A stretch of DNA of 55,400 nt from an uncultured Schlesneria sp. (GCA_903899985.1 CAIULL010000058.1:1-55400), one strand, 5' to 3'. Shown: positions 23,634-34,022, counted from the first letter of the stretch. The notes: generated from the letters alone by a model not told the origin. Made by a program: numbers and translations.

Positions 23634-24563
23634 TTACTGGCGTTTCAAAAGTCCCTGTCGTTTCAGCCAGTCGCCTGCTCGTTGTGGCCAGGAATTGACG
23701 GGCTCGCCCGTGTCTCGCATCCCGTATCCGTGACCACCGGTGGCATAAACGTGCAGTTCGGTGGAAACGTTGACCTTCTTCAGCTCAGTCGCGATATGCA
23801 GGCTGCTGAAGACGGTGACAGGATCATCCCAGGCATGCACCAGAAACGTGGGAGGCGCGTCCTTGGTGATTGTCACGTCTTCTCGCATCCTGGTCGGTTC
23901 TCCCTTTTTCTCAAAGTACGCGGGGTAGATCAGCATGGAGAAGTCGGGACGAAACGAGACCTGATCAACAGCGTCAACCGGCTCGTATTGTCGTTGGGCA
24001 AAGTACGAAGTGAGGCCCGCCGTTTCGCCACCGGCTGAAAACCCGAGGATTCCAATTCGCTTTGGGTTTAGTCCTAATTCCTCGGCCTGGCTGCGAACGA
24101 GGCTGACAGCCCGTTGAGCATCTTGAACCGCAGCCTTCCAGCGATCACCGTTGGGGGTCCGAGTCGGAACGCGATACTTCAACACGATTCCGGTTACGCC
24201 GAGTGTCGTCAGCCATTCGGCGGTCTCGGTTCCTTCATGATTGAAGGCGAGAATTGAATGACCACCACCAGGACAGATGATGACCGAGGTACCCGTATCG
24301 GTTTCTTTTGAGGGACGGTAAATCGAGATGGTCGGAATAGAGACATTGGTCAATCGAATCACCCGCTTGCCACCGGGATCTTTGGAATCGGGCTTGGTGA
24401 CGTCCTGTTCGGGAGGAAGCTCCACTGTGTCACCCGGAGGCTTCGCTGGCCAGATCGGTTTGACAATTGACGGTGCGGCCTCTTGGGCGACTACAGATGT
24501 CGCCAGCAGGAACGTTAAAAGCAGACCGAGGAAACTGAGCAAGCGCAATCTCTGTCGTAACAC
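23634..24563 (-). CDS. Exported alpha/beta hydrolase (BD-FAE/xylan-esterase-like)
   Basis: 309 residues with a signal peptide (about 8-26, cleavage after VVAQ or so). The oxyanion motif CPGGGH is at 97-102, the nucleophile Ser176 lies in GFSAGG, an acid is in HAWDDP (Asp246 or Asp247), and His278 lies in GGHGYG, giving a full catalytic triad. Planctomycetes carry many such secreted esterases, which remove acetyl or other groups from polysaccharides. The true substrate is unknown. Divergent from the cyclase gene, with a 288-base intergenic region that must contain both promoters. It ends 126 bases before the binding-protein gene, so it is probably not in that operon. Confidence 0.9.
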   Translation of the reverse strand: MLRQRLRLLSFLGLLLTFLLATSVVAQEAAPSIVKPIWPAKPPGDTVELPPEQDVTKPDSKDPGGKRVIRLTNVSIPTISIYRPSKETDTGTSVIICPGGGHSILAFNHEGTETAEWLTTLGVTGIVLKYRVPTRTPNGDRWKAAVQDAQRAVSLVRSQAEELGLNPKRIGILGFSAGGETAGLTSYFAQRQYEPVDAVDQVSFRPDFSMLIYPAYFEKKGEPTRMREDVTITKDAPPTFLVHAWDDPVTVFSSLHIATELKKVNVSTELHVYATGGHGYGMRDTGEPVNSWPQRAGDWLKRQGLLKRQ

Positions 24564-24851
24564 GTGATTCTTTCTACTGCATCAAGGGGATGATGACTTG
24601 CCATGAAGAATATTCGTGGCATGGAAATTCTTCCGCCGTAACAAAAAACAGGATACACAACTTTGTGACGGCCTGAACACTGTCAACGATCGGGAAAGGA
24701 ATAATCGCTGGTTTGATATGTCTGACAGTTGGTATTGTTACGAGCACGAGGTAATTCGACTTTTCATCCGTTAAAAACACCACGGTTTCAAAGAAAATCA
24801 GTACGATCTGTACTGTGTGTAAGACATCCTTTTCCACTCAGCGAGCAAAAA

Positions 24852-25784
24852 ATGCTGAATGCAAATCTTCCAAAAAGTGACGATGAAACCCAAGTGACGC
24901 TCCATGGATTGACGGTCAGTTGCCAACCGCGAAAGTCCTTCGATCGACCGGGACTCGTCTGGTTTGTCATCGCGTCGGCCTTTTACGTAGGTGGTTTAGC
25001 GAATGTCGTGAGCGGGGACGATGCTTTTGGCAAAAATGATTCCGTTCGGAATATCACCTTGGAACAGCTGGCAGCAGGAGACGTCCAACTGGTCGATTTG
25101 ACACATGGACTTAACGACAAAAGCCCGTTCTGGCCCGGTGCGGATTATCAGCCGTTTGAGCTGAGGACGATCGCCACCATTGAAAAAAACGGAGTCTTCT
25201 CAAAAGCGTTTGCGATGCCGGAACATTTTGGGACACATCTTGACGCTCCCTGTCACTTCGAACAGGGACAACCAAGTCTAGACGAAATCAAATCGACTGA
25301 CCTGTTTGCTTCGGGCGTCGTTATCGATGTGTCCATGGCTGCCGAAGCCGATCCAGATTACCGGCTGTCTGTGGCCGACGTGGCGAACTGGGAACAAGCC
25401 AATGGTCCGATTCCCATGCGGGCGATCGTCCTTTTGAAGACGGGTTGGAGCCGCTTCTGGGACAGCAATGTCCGATACCGAAATCAGGATCTTCAGGGAA
25501 AAATGCACTTTCCCGGCTTTTCTGTCGAGGCGGCGCGGTGGCTCGTCAAAGAACGTCAAGTTCGAGGCGTTGGAATTGACACACTCAGTATCGACCATGG
25601 CCCGTCAAAGGATTTCATCGTGCATCACGTTGTAAATGGGGCTGGTCGGTATGGTCTGGAAAATGTCGCGCATCTCGACAAACTTCCTGCTCGCAACTTT
25701 TTCCTGATCGTCGCCCCCATTAAGATCACAACGGGGACCGGCGGTCCGACTCGGTTGTTTGCCGTACTCCCTGGCAACAAATAA
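24852..25784 (+). CDS. Cyclase-family (kynurenine-formamidase-like) hydrolase
   Basis: 310 residues. The metal-binding signature HFGTHLDAPCHF lies at about residues 125-136. It fits the H-x-G-T-H-x-D-x-P-x-H motif of the cyclase/formamidase family, which hydrolyses cyclic or formylated amides using a divalent metal. VDLTHGLNDKSPFWPG precedes it and GVGIDTLSIDHGPSKDF follows; both are family blocks. The N-terminus has a hydrophobic helix (about 37-53, WFVIASAFYVGGLANVV), so the enzyme is probably exported. The frame opens at 24729, but ATG 24852 puts the helix near the usual position. It lies just before a ceramidase-like gene on the same strand (45 bases), a probable operon. Confidence 0.85.
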   Translation: MLNANLPKSDDETQVTLHGLTVSCQPRKSFDRPGLVWFVIASAFYVGGLANVVSGDDAFGKNDSVRNITLEQLAAGDVQLVDLTHGLNDKSPFWPGADYQPFELRTIATIEKNGVFSKAFAMPEHFGTHLDAPCHFEQGQPSLDEIKSTDLFASGVVIDVSMAAEADPDYRLSVADVANWEQANGPIPMRAIVLLKTGWSRFWDSNVRYRNQDLQGKMHFPGFSVEAARWLVKERQVRGVGIDTLSIDHGPSKDFIVHHVVNGAGRYGLENVAHLDKLPARNFFLIVAPIKITTGTGGPTRLFAVLPGNK

Positions 25785-25829
25785 ATGTTGGCAACAGGCA
25801 CGCTGCGATCAAATTCGAATGGAAGCAAC

Positions 25830-27200
25830 ATGTTGGCTCGTACCATTGTTTTGTTTTTTTGTGTATTGGGCTCTCTGGCGATCCCTGTCGCTACGGAAGC
25901 TCAGTCGCTGCGAATTGCAAAATTTCAACTTGATGTCACTCCTCCACTTGGTTCCGCATTATGCGAAGGGTTTGTTCCTGAAGCATCCAGCATTGATGAT
26001 CCGCTATTTGTTCGTGGCGTGGTGATTCTTGGTGCCGCAGACCCGATCGTTCTGTGTGCAGTTGATTTTGTCGGACTTGGGAATTCAGGGTATGACGCCT
26101 GGCGTGAAGCGTTGGCAAAGGGAGCGGGAACTTCACCATCACGTGTCGCCGTTCACGCACTGCATCAGCATGATGCGCCGGGGTTTGACCTGAGTGAGAT
26201 CGAATTGCTGGCCCCACTAGGAATCGAAAGCAAGGCCTGCAATGTTCCCTTCGTAAAAGATCTCCTCAAACGACTGGAATTGACCGTCAAAGGATCGATC
26301 GCATCTGCGCAACCGTTTACTCATATCGGGACCGGGCAGGCGAAGGTCGATCGAGTTGCGTCCAATCGTCGAATTCTGGGTGATGACGGGAAAGTGAAAA
26401 TTGTCCGATTAAGTTCCACCAGAGATCCCGACGCGATTGCTGCTCCTGAAGGGGTAATCGATCCCGAACTGAAATTGCTCAGCTTCTGGAATGGTGACGT
26501 GCCATTAATTTCCATCACGTATTACGCCACTCATCCTCAAAGTCACTATGGAAAAGGGGCCGTCAGCTCGGACTTCGTCGGTCTGGCACGAGCCACTCGT
26601 GATCGCGCGGAACCGAAATTGTTTCACGTCCATTTTAATGGTGCCGGGGGTAATGTCGCCGCTGGTAAATACAACAACGGCTCGCCTGAAGCCCGGATCG
26701 AATTGACCGAGCGACTGGCTGCGGGAATGGAGCAGGCGTGGAAGAATACAAAACGAGTCCCGGTTACTGCGGCCGATATTGAGTGGCGGGTGGAGCCGGT
26801 TCTGTTGCCTTTAAGAGACCGGCTATTAAACCTGGTGGAAATCGAAAAGGTTCTGCTCGACGAGAAGGCCAAGCCGACGGAGCGTATTCGGGCTGCCAAG
26901 GATATCGCGTACGCGCGTCGAGTGATGGCCAAACAAACGATCGACCTCAGTTGTCTGCGATTCGGTCAAGCGGTTATCCTCAATCTACCCGGAGAAATCT
27001 TCATCGAATACCAACTTGCCGCGCAGAAAATGCGGCCTGACCGATTTGTCTGTACCGCAGGCTACGGTGACTATGGTGCAGGTTATATCGGGACCGCAAT
27101 CGCTTATGGGCAGGGGGGCTACGAAACAAGTTACGTCTCCCGTACTGCACCTGAGGCGGAGGCGGTGTTGATCGAAGCGATCGGTAAATTACTCAAGTAA
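25830..27200 (+). CDS. Exported neutral/alkaline ceramidase-like protein
   Basis: 456 residues with signal peptide (VLFFCVLGSLAIPVATEAQ). It starts IAKFQLDVTPPLG, the opening of the neutral-ceramidase-like N-terminal domain. Likely metal ligands lie in VAVHALHQHDAPG and YYATHPQSHYG. VHFNGAGGNVAAGKYNNGSP is a strong family block. CTAGYGDYGAGYIGTAIAY and ETSYVS close the domain. Planctomycetes and other bacteria have many such proteins of unproven substrate, so ceramide cleavage is not established. ATG 25830 has GGAAG nine bases upstream; the frame is open further. Preceded by the cyclase gene, followed 148 bases later by the cytochrome giant. Confidence 0.8.
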   Translation: MLARTIVLFFCVLGSLAIPVATEAQSLRIAKFQLDVTPPLGSALCEGFVPEASSIDDPLFVRGVVILGAADPIVLCAVDFVGLGNSGYDAWREALAKGAGTSPSRVAVHALHQHDAPGFDLSEIELLAPLGIESKACNVPFVKDLLKRLELTVKGSIASAQPFTHIGTGQAKVDRVASNRRILGDDGKVKIVRLSSTRDPDAIAAPEGVIDPELKLLSFWNGDVPLISITYYATHPQSHYGKGAVSSDFVGLARATRDRAEPKLFHVHFNGAGGNVAAGKYNNGSPEARIELTERLAAGMEQAWKNTKRVPVTAADIEWRVEPVLLPLRDRLLNLVEIEKVLLDEKAKPTERIRAAKDIAYARRVMAKQTIDLSCLRFGQAVILNLPGEIFIEYQLAAQKMRPDRFVCTAGYGDYGAGYIGTAIAYGQGGYETSYVSRTAPEAEAVLIEAIGKLLK

Positions 27201-27348
27201 AGTGTGATTCAATAAGTGCGGTGATAAGACAATTCATTAACGCAGTCTCTCCAAGTTTTATTTTTGTGATTACGAAGAACTGTTCCCGAAACATTCTTCA
27301 CGGCGTTGCCCTGACCTGATGTTCCTCTCCATAACCGAGATTCTGAAT

Positions 27349-30300
27349 ATGCGTCGCTCGACAATACTTTTCGTTTGTTTGTCCGCCCTGTCCGTCCAAG
27401 TCGATGCCAAAGACTTTCAAGTTCATCGGTTTGAACGCCAGCAGTTGACCGACGAGTATTTTTCGGAAGGGGCTGGTTTCGGCGACCTGAACAACGACGG
27501 TAAACCGGATATCGTGCATGGTCCTTACTGGTGGGAAGGGCCTGAGTTCACTCAGCGGCACGAACTCTACCCGGCCAAACCACAAAATCGTCGAGGTTAT
27601 TCCGACAACTTCTTCTCGTGGGTTTACGACTTCAACGGCGATGGCTGGAACGATGTGTTGACGGCGGGCTTGCCAGGAACGCCAGGATTTATCTTTGTGA
27701 ATCCTGGTGTGGCTAATCATGGAATGCATTGGGTAAAGCATAAGATCTTCGAACAGGTTGGAAATGAGTCACCCCAATTCGTCAATCTTGTCGGCGATTC
27801 ATCGCCGGAACTGGTCTTTGCTGCCGATGGCGTGTTTGGTTATTTGAAGTTCGATCCCAAGCAACCCTTCGCACCGCAGACGCTGCATGTCATTAGTGGA
27901 AAGATTGCGGATACCCCATTCGGCCACGGGTTGGGAGTCGGTGATGTCGACGGCGATGGTCTTCAGGATGTGCTCTATAAAGACGGCTGGCTTCAGCAAC
28001 CAAAGTCGCTTGAAGGCGATCCATTGTGGACACTGCACAAGTACCCGTTTACAGGCGCAGGCGGGGGTGACATGTTTGCTTATGACATCGACGGAGATGG
28101 GGATAACGATGTCGTCTCCAGCCTGCAGGCTCATGCATTCGGCCTGGCGTGGTTCGAGCAAGTTAAAGACGGTGACAAGATCAGTTTTAACAAACACCTG
28201 ATCATGGGTGAGAAACCAGACGACAATCCTTATGGGGTTCTTTTTACTGAATTACATACCGTCACATTACAGGACATCGATGGCGATGGTCTGAAGGACA
28301 TCGTGACCGGAAAGACATATTGGTCGCACCATGACAGAAGTCCCATGTGGGATACCGGCGCCGTTGTCTATTGGTTCAAGCTGGTTCGTGGAAAAGAAGG
28401 AGTGACCTGGGTTCCGTACCTCGCCGATGGAGAATCAGGTGTCGGTCGACAATTGAGTGTCGGTGATCTGAATGGCGATAAACATCCCGACATCGTCGTC
28501 GGAGGCATGAAGGGTTGCCATGTGCTTCGGCAGGTCGTAGCCACTGTCTCAGAGGCGGACTGGACGGCTGCTCAGCCGAAGAAGCCGATTGCCATGGCGG
28601 AAGGTCTTTCGCCCGAAGCTGCTGCTGCCAACATGACGGTCCCTGATGGATTCCGTGTGGCATTGGCCGCCGGCGAACCGCTCGTCCATCAACCGATTGC
28701 ATTCACGATCGACAAGCGAGGCCGCTTGTGGATTGCCGAGGCATACACTTACCCCAATCGCGCGGCTGACGGACAGGGTAAGGACAAGATTGTGATTCTC
28801 GAAGATACGGACGGAGACGGTTCGTTCGAATCGAGAAAGATCTTTATTGAGGGACTCAACCTTGTCAGCGGACTTGAACTCGGTTTTGGCGGAGTCTGGG
28901 TTGGGGCCGCTCCCTACCTGATGTTCATCCCGGATCGGAATGGAGATGATATTCCCGATAAAGTCGAGAATGCCGTTCCGCCTCAAGGGGTCATGTTTCC
29001 GAAAGATGTTCCCCCTGGCGCATCGGTATTACTCGACGGGTTCGGCTGGCAGGATACGCACGAGACTTTGAATTCATTCATCTGGGGTCCAGACGGTTGG
29101 CTTTATGGATGTCACGGCGTGTTTACGCATTCGAAAGTTGGCAAGCCTGCTTCAAAGGATGAGGATCGTCAGGGATTGAACGCCGGGGTCTGGCGTTACC
29201 ACCCGACAAAGCATCAATTCGAGGTCTTTTCGCATGGCACCAGCAATCCCTGGGGAGTTGATTTTAATGATCGAGGTCAGGCGTTTATTACGGCTTGTGT
29301 GATTCCTCACTTGTGGCATATGGTGCAGGGGGGCCGTTATCATCGTCAGGGTGGGCAACACTTCAATCAGTATACTTTCGATGATATTAAGACGATTGCC
29401 GACCACGCACATTACGTGGGGAATCTGGCCGATCACGCCTGGTGGGGCCACGAGCCACATGCCCCCTCCGACACGCTTGCCGCAGGTGGCGGCCACGCCC
29501 ATTGTGGAGCCATGATTTACCTCGCCGACAATTGGCCAGCGAAATATCGCAATCAGATCTTCACGCACAATGTGCACGGCAATCGGATCAACGAGTGTCT
29601 TTTAGAACCTTCAGGCTCGGGTTATATCGGCAAGAGAGCGCCTGATACGATGATCGCCAACGATCGCTGGTTCCGTGGAATTAATCTTAAGTATGGACCG
29701 GATGGTTCGGTCTATCTGATTGACTGGTACGACAAGAACGCCTGTCATCGCACGAATCCCGAGATCTGGGACCGAACGAATGGCCGGGTTTATAACATCG
29801 CTTATGGGAATATTGATAAGGCTGCAAAGGAAGCTCAGCAAAAGGCGCTGAAGTCTCTCAGCAGCGGTCATCTGCAAGGATTGCTTGATCTGCTGGAACA
29901 TCCCAACGAGTGGTATGTCCGAATGGCTCGTCATCTGCTGCAGGAGCAAATGGCCGAAGCTCAAACCAGTTCAAGGAAATTCCTCGGCGACACTCCTGAT
30001 CAGGTCCCTTCGATCCTGAAATCCAAATTCAAAAAGGCAGAAGGTATCGCACAAAAGCTGCGCATTTTGTGGACGTTCCATTCGCTTTACGGAATCAGCC
30101 CCGATTTGACAGAGGAGTTGTTAAACGCGACGGGGCCTGACAGCGAATACCTACGAGCGTGGGCCATTCAACTTGAATTGGAAGATCGAACAGTGTCCCC
30201 GGCCGTTTTGTCGAAGATGACCGGATTGGCGAAGAACGATCCGTCACCGGTTGTCCGGCTTTATCTGACGTCGGCGTTACAACGCCTCCCAGTTGATCAA

Positions 30301-32088
30301 CGCTGGTCACTGGCCGAAGCGCTAATGGCCCATGGTGAGGATTCAAGCGATCACAACCTGCCTCTGGTCATCTGGTACGGCGTCGAGCCACTTGTCGCCG
30401 CTGATCCGGCACGAGCCATTTCGATGGCTAAGTCTGCCAAGATTGAAAAGGTGGCTCGATTCATCGTTCGACGAGCGGCCTCGACAAATGAGCCATTGAA
30501 CGCAGCCATTGCGTGGCTGTCGGAATCTTCCGAACCCGCGACTACGACGATGCTGCTCGACGAAATCAACAAGGCCTTTGAAGGACGAGTCAACATTCCG
30601 CAGCCTGCCGCGTGGACTCCCGCCTACGACAAGCTCCTCAAGATCGACGACGCGAAGATCCGGACAAAAGCGGATCAGATCGCAGTCGCGTTTGGAGACA
30701 AACGAATCCTGCCTCGCATGCGTTCAATACTCGCGGATACCAAGTCACCGTTGGACGAGCGTCAACGGGCGCTCGAACTGATCGTGAAAGGGCGAGATGC
30801 CGAAGGTGCCGCAGCGATCCTTGCCGCATTGGATGATACAGCGTTGAGAGGTTCGGCAATCCGCGCCTTGGCGGCCTACGACAACGCTCAGATTCCGCCG
30901 GCGATCCTGTCAAACTACGGTAAGTTGACTGACAGCGAAAAACGAGACGCCATCAATACGCTTGTCGGACGTCCGACATACGCGGCCAGACTATTCGACG
31001 CGATTGAAAAGGGTGACGTCCCGCGGACCGATGTGCATGCTTATCATGTGCAGCAACTGCTCGGGTTCAAGGATGAAACGCTCGGCAAACGAATCAAATC
31101 TGTCTGGGGTGAGATTCGACCGACCGCCAGTGATAAACTGGCACTCATTGCCAAATATAAAACTGCTTTTACGCCCGCACAATTGAAGACGGCAGATCTC
31201 AGTAACGGTCGCCGCCTTTTTGCGAAAACCTGTTCGGCGTGCCATCTGTTGTTCGGCGAAGGGGGCAAAATCGGCCCCGATATTACAGGTTCAAACCGAG
31301 CGAACATCGATTACCTGCTCGAAAACATTCTCGACCCGTCGGCGATCGTCGGTAAGGATTATCGCATGACGATTATTGCCACTCATGACGGTCGAGTGAT
31401 TTCAGGTCTGATCCAGAAAGAGACCGACAGCGCGGTCACCCTGCGGACGATCAATGACACCGTCGTCGTGGCAAAAACGGATATCGATGACCGAAAGCTT
31501 TCGGAGTTGTCACTGATGCCTGAAGGGCAGTTGAATCAGTTGACACCTGACGAGCAGCGAGATTTGATCGCTTATCTTGGAACTCCCAATCAGGTCTCAC
31601 TACGAGGCCCCAAAGCTCCGATTGATCCGAAAACCGGAAAAGTGCCGAACGTCCTGGAAGGTGAAGCGATGAAGATCGTTGGCAAGACCGGCGGAAATGC
31701 GGCGAGTCAGGCGATGGGCGGCTTTCCCAAAGATAAGTGGTCGGGCACCGATCATCTCTGGTGGACCGGTGCGGCACCTGGAGCACGTCTCGAACTGGAG
31801 TTTCCATTCACAGGTGATGGTGCTTATGACATTGAAATTGTGCTGACGATGGCTCGTGACTATGCGATCGTCCAACTGATGATCGATGGAGAAGCCTTGG
31901 GTGGCCCGGTCGACTGTTACGATGTCGATGTGGTGACAACCGGTGTGCTGTCATACGGTCCCAAAACACTGACGGCGGGAACGCATAAGCTCGGTCTGCA
32001 AATCGTCGGAGCGAATCCCAATGCCGTGAAAGGTTACATGGTGGGGGTCGACTATCTTCGGCTGGTGAAGAAGCCAGAGACGAAGTAA
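27349..32088 (+). CDS. Giant exported c-type cytochrome with FG-GAP, dehydrogenase-like and HEAT domains
   Basis: 1579 residues. A signal peptide (about 3-21) is followed by FG-GAP/VCBS repeats (GFGDLNNDGKPDIVHG, DGDGLQDVL, DLNGDKHPDIVVGG, to about 410). Next is the planctomycete membrane-bound-dehydrogenase domain (VPDGFRVALAAGEPLVHQP, then ELGFGGVWVGAAPYL, then WYDKNACHRTNPEIWDR). A HEAT-like helical region spans about 850-1270. A c-type heme site CSACH at about residue 1295 follows in a domain ending near 1400. The C-terminal domain (about 1430-1579, MVGVDYLRLVKK at the end) looks like a carbohydrate-binding jelly roll. The heme group is attached in the periplasm. The physiological reaction is unknown for this family; sugar oxidation is the usual guess. 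ATG 27349 gives the signal peptide. Confidence 0.88.
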   Translation: MRRSTILFVCLSALSVQVDAKDFQVHRFERQQLTDEYFSEGAGFGDLNNDGKPDIVHGPYWWEGPEFTQRHELYPAKPQNRRGYSDNFFSWVYDFNGDGWNDVLTAGLPGTPGFIFVNPGVANHGMHWVKHKIFEQVGNESPQFVNLVGDSSPELVFAADGVFGYLKFDPKQPFAPQTLHVISGKIADTPFGHGLGVGDVDGDGLQDVLYKDGWLQQPKSLEGDPLWTLHKYPFTGAGGGDMFAYDIDGDGDNDVVSSLQAHAFGLAWFEQVKDGDKISFNKHLIMGEKPDDNPYGVLFTELHTVTLQDIDGDGLKDIVTGKTYWSHHDRSPMWDTGAVVYWFKLVRGKEGVTWVPYLADGESGVGRQLSVGDLNGDKHPDIVVGGMKGCHVLRQVVATVSEADWTAAQPKKPIAMAEGLSPEAAAANMTVPDGFRVALAAGEPLVHQPIAFTIDKRGRLWIAEAYTYPNRAADGQGKDKIVILEDTDGDGSFESRKIFIEGLNLVSGLELGFGGVWVGAAPYLMFIPDRNGDDIPDKVENAVPPQGVMFPKDVPPGASVLLDGFGWQDTHETLNSFIWGPDGWLYGCHGVFTHSKVGKPASKDEDRQGLNAGVWRYHPTKHQFEVFSHGTSNPWGVDFNDRGQAFITACVIPHLWHMVQGGRYHRQGGQHFNQYTFDDIKTIADHAHYVGNLADHAWWGHEPHAPSDTLAAGGGHAHCGAMIYLADNWPAKYRNQIFTHNVHGNRINECLLEPSGSGYIGKRAPDTMIANDRWFRGINLKYGPDGSVYLIDWYDKNACHRTNPEIWDRTNGRVYNIAYGNIDKAAKEAQQKALKSLSSGHLQGLLDLLEHPNEWYVRMARHLLQEQMAEAQTSSRKFLGDTPDQVPSILKSKFKKAEGIAQKLRILWTFHSLYGISPDLTEELLNATGPDSEYLRAWAIQLELEDRTVSPAVLSKMTGLAKNDPSPVVRLYLTSALQRLPVDQRWSLAEALMAHGEDSSDHNLPLVIWYGVEPLVAADPARAISMAKSAKIEKVARFIVRRAASTNEPLNAAIAWLSESSEPATTTMLLDEINKAFEGRVNIPQPAAWTPAYDKLLKIDDAKIRTKADQIAVAFGDKRILPRMRSILADTKSPLDERQRALELIVKGRDAEGAAAILAALDDTALRGSAIRALAAYDNAQIPPAILSNYGKLTDSEKRDAINTLVGRPTYAARLFDAIEKGDVPRTDVHAYHVQQLLGFKDETLGKRIKSVWGEIRPTASDKLALIAKYKTAFTPAQLKTADLSNGRRLFAKTCSACHLLFGEGGKIGPDITGSNRANIDYLLENILDPSAIVGKDYRMTIIATHDGRVISGLIQKETDSAVTLRTINDTVVVAKTDIDDRKLSELSLMPEGQLNQLTPDEQRDLIAYLGTPNQVSLRGPKAPIDPKTGKVPNVLEGEAMKIVGKTGGNAASQAMGGFPKDKWSGTDHLWWTGAAPGARLELEFPFTGDGAYDIEIVLTMARDYAIVQLMIDGEALGGPVDCYDVDVVTTGVLSYGPKTLTAGTHKLGLQIVGANPNAVKGYMVGVDYLRLVKKPETK

Positions 32089-32532
32089 TGAAAAGCGAAG
32101 ACGTCACGTCTTTCTTCTCTTCTATCGAATGGGATTCGGATAAGCCCCGTTTTGTCGAGCCTGAGCTGAACTCTTGGTTTCCTCTGCTCTTGGTCTTTAC
32201 ACTTGGGTTGCGGGCGAAGCCCGCGCCGGGTGCATCTGTGGCTAAAAAATCCTGGTTTTCTTGAATCGAGCGGCCAACTTGGACATGTCCTTGGTATCGT
32301 TTGATGCCGGATTCAAAGCGAAGTTCGTCGTCGGAATTTTTTTCCCTTTATGGAATTTTCTTTTCCTTATGGGAAAGTAAGGTGCAATCGGAACGTCCTT
32401 AAAACGCATTCCAGTTGCTGCGAGATGGTCTCACCGCCTAAGATGGGCTGACCTCCGTAGAACCCGCTGATTTCCTTCCGGACTTACTACCTCACGCCAG
32501 TTTGAATAACGGGCGTATCTAGGTTTCACTGT
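32089..32532. other. 444-base intergenic region before the RND operon
   Basis: No gene seen. It contains a small palindrome aagacgtcacgtctt near 32,098, a hairpin GCGGGC-gaa-GCCCGC (32210-32224) that may end the cytochrome message, a fragment of the 'atctgtggct' repeat, and an AT-rich stretch near 32,340 (ttttttccctttatggaatt) likely to hold the efflux operon promoter. Confidence 0.45.
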
Positions 32533-33819
32533 ATGCTACATTACGACATTGACTTGAACGTCAGACCGATCGCCATACCTCGCTACCGTCTGCAATTCTT
32601 CTGCGGCATCAGCCTGCTGGCTTTTGGTCTAGTCAGCGGTTGTCAGAAGGCCGCACCGCCACCCGCTGCTCCCAAGCCACCGGAGGTCACGGTTGCTTTT
32701 CCTGTTTCGGAAGATGTTCAGGAGTTTGAAGAAACAACCGGGCGACTTGTCGCGCGAGAATCTGTCGAGGTTCGATCGCGGGTCAGCGGATACCTGGACA
32801 GGGCCTTATTCAAAGATGGTGACAACGTCCAAGAGGGGCAACTGCTGTTTCACATTGACGCGCGGCCCTATGAAGCCGAACTCGCACGTGCAACCGCGAG
32901 TGTCGCTCAGGCGAGAGCGAGATTCGAACGGCTGAAACGACAGGAAGAACGGGCTCGTAAGCTGTTCCTCACCAAGAATACAACCCAAGAAGAACTCGAT
33001 CTGATTTCTGCTGACCGTTCGGAAGCTGAAGCGGCGCTCGAGGCGCTGGAAGCAACACAGCGTCTTGCATCACTCAATTGTGAATTCACCAAAATCACTT
33101 CACCGATTTCCGGGCGAATCAGTCGCCGGCTGGTTGACCCCGGGAATCTCGTCAAAGCGGACGACACGCCACTCGTAACAGTCATGTCGCTGAATCCGAT
33201 TTACGCATACTTCGATATCGATGAACGGACAATCTTGAAAGTGGAACGATTGATTCGCGAAGGAAAAATCCCGTCTCCACGCGACTCGAAATACCAGGTC
33301 CTGTTCGCGCTTGCCGACGAAACCGAATTCTTGCGTCAGGGAGAAATCGATTTTCTTGACAATCATATTTCAATGACGACAGGGACCTTGCGATTACGAG
33401 CAACTGTTGAAAACGACAGTCTGCTGTTAACACCAGGGATGTTCATTCGCCTGCACGTCCCAATTGGAAACCCTCACGCCGCCATTCTGGTCCCGGAAGA
33501 ATCGCTGGGCTCTGACCAGGGCCAACGTTTTGTTTATGTTCTCGATGACGAAGACAAAGTCACTTATCGACGCGTGAAGATTGGAATGTTGAAGGAAGGT
33601 CGCCGAGTGATTGAAGAGGGGCTTGGTCCGAAAGACCGAGTCGTTGTATCGGGTTTGCAACGAGTTCGAGCGGGTGTCAAAGTCACCATCAAACAAGCGG
33701 AAGCAAAAATCGATAAAAGTCAAACGCCAAAGGACGCAGTCCCCCAAAGCCCTGGCTCATCCGATTCGAAGGCGCCAGCTGAAGCAAAAGGGACAACCGG
33801 CACGACGTCGAAGCCATAA
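32533..33819 (+). CDS. RND efflux periplasmic adaptor (membrane fusion protein) lipoprotein
   Basis: 428 residues. It links the inner-membrane RND pump to an outer-membrane channel. Lipobox VSGC gives lipid attachment at Cys37. Then follow the first half of the biotinyl-lipoyl domain (VEVRSRVSGYLDRALFKDGD), a helical hairpin (about 115-170, with AQARARFERLKRQEERARKLF), and the second lipoyl half (ITSPISGRISRRLVDPGNLV). The beta-barrel and membrane-proximal domains run to about 390 (VPEESLGSDQGQRFVYVLD). A Pro/Ser/Lys-rich tail ends the protein. It is followed by the pump gene 332 bases away, across a palindromic element. Typical length and order for the AcrA/MexE class. Confidence 0.93.
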   Translation: MLHYDIDLNVRPIAIPRYRLQFFCGISLLAFGLVSGCQKAAPPPAAPKPPEVTVAFPVSEDVQEFEETTGRLVARESVEVRSRVSGYLDRALFKDGDNVQEGQLLFHIDARPYEAELARATASVAQARARFERLKRQEERARKLFLTKNTTQEELDLISADRSEAEAALEALEATQRLASLNCEFTKITSPISGRISRRLVDPGNLVKADDTPLVTVMSLNPIYAYFDIDERTILKVERLIREGKIPSPRDSKYQVLFALADETEFLRQGEIDFLDNHISMTTGTLRLRATVENDSLLLTPGMFIRLHVPIGNPHAAILVPEESLGSDQGQRFVYVLDDEDKVTYRRVKIGMLKEGRRVIEEGLGPKDRVVVSGLQRVRAGVKVTIKQAEAKIDKSQTPKDAVPQSPGSSDSKAPAEAKGTTGTTSKP

Positions 33820-33902
33820 CGTCGCTTCTCAAGCGACCCTGCGAAGTAATCGTCCTGAAAGTCAAACAACGTCAAGGATTCTAAGTTTAATAAGACGAAA
33901 CC

Positions 33903-34022
33903 CCACCTCCCCTGCGGAGGTGGTTAACGGGCCTTTGCCCTAGGAGTGAGTGTCGACTGCATGACATCAATGATTATCGTGCTGGTGCAAAGGCCCGTTA
34001 ACCACCGCCACGGGGGCGGTGG
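33903..34022. repeat. 120-bp palindromic element inside the efflux operon
   Basis: GGTGGTTAACGGGCCTTTGC (33919-33938) and GCAAAGGCCCGTTAACCACC (33987-34006) are perfect 20-base inverted arms. At each outer end is an 8-bp hairpin with a 5-base loop: CCACCTCC/GGAGGTGG on the left and CCACCGCC/GGCGGTGG on the right. The two hairpins differ by one pair, T-A replaced by G-C, which keeps pairing. Confidence 0.9.
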
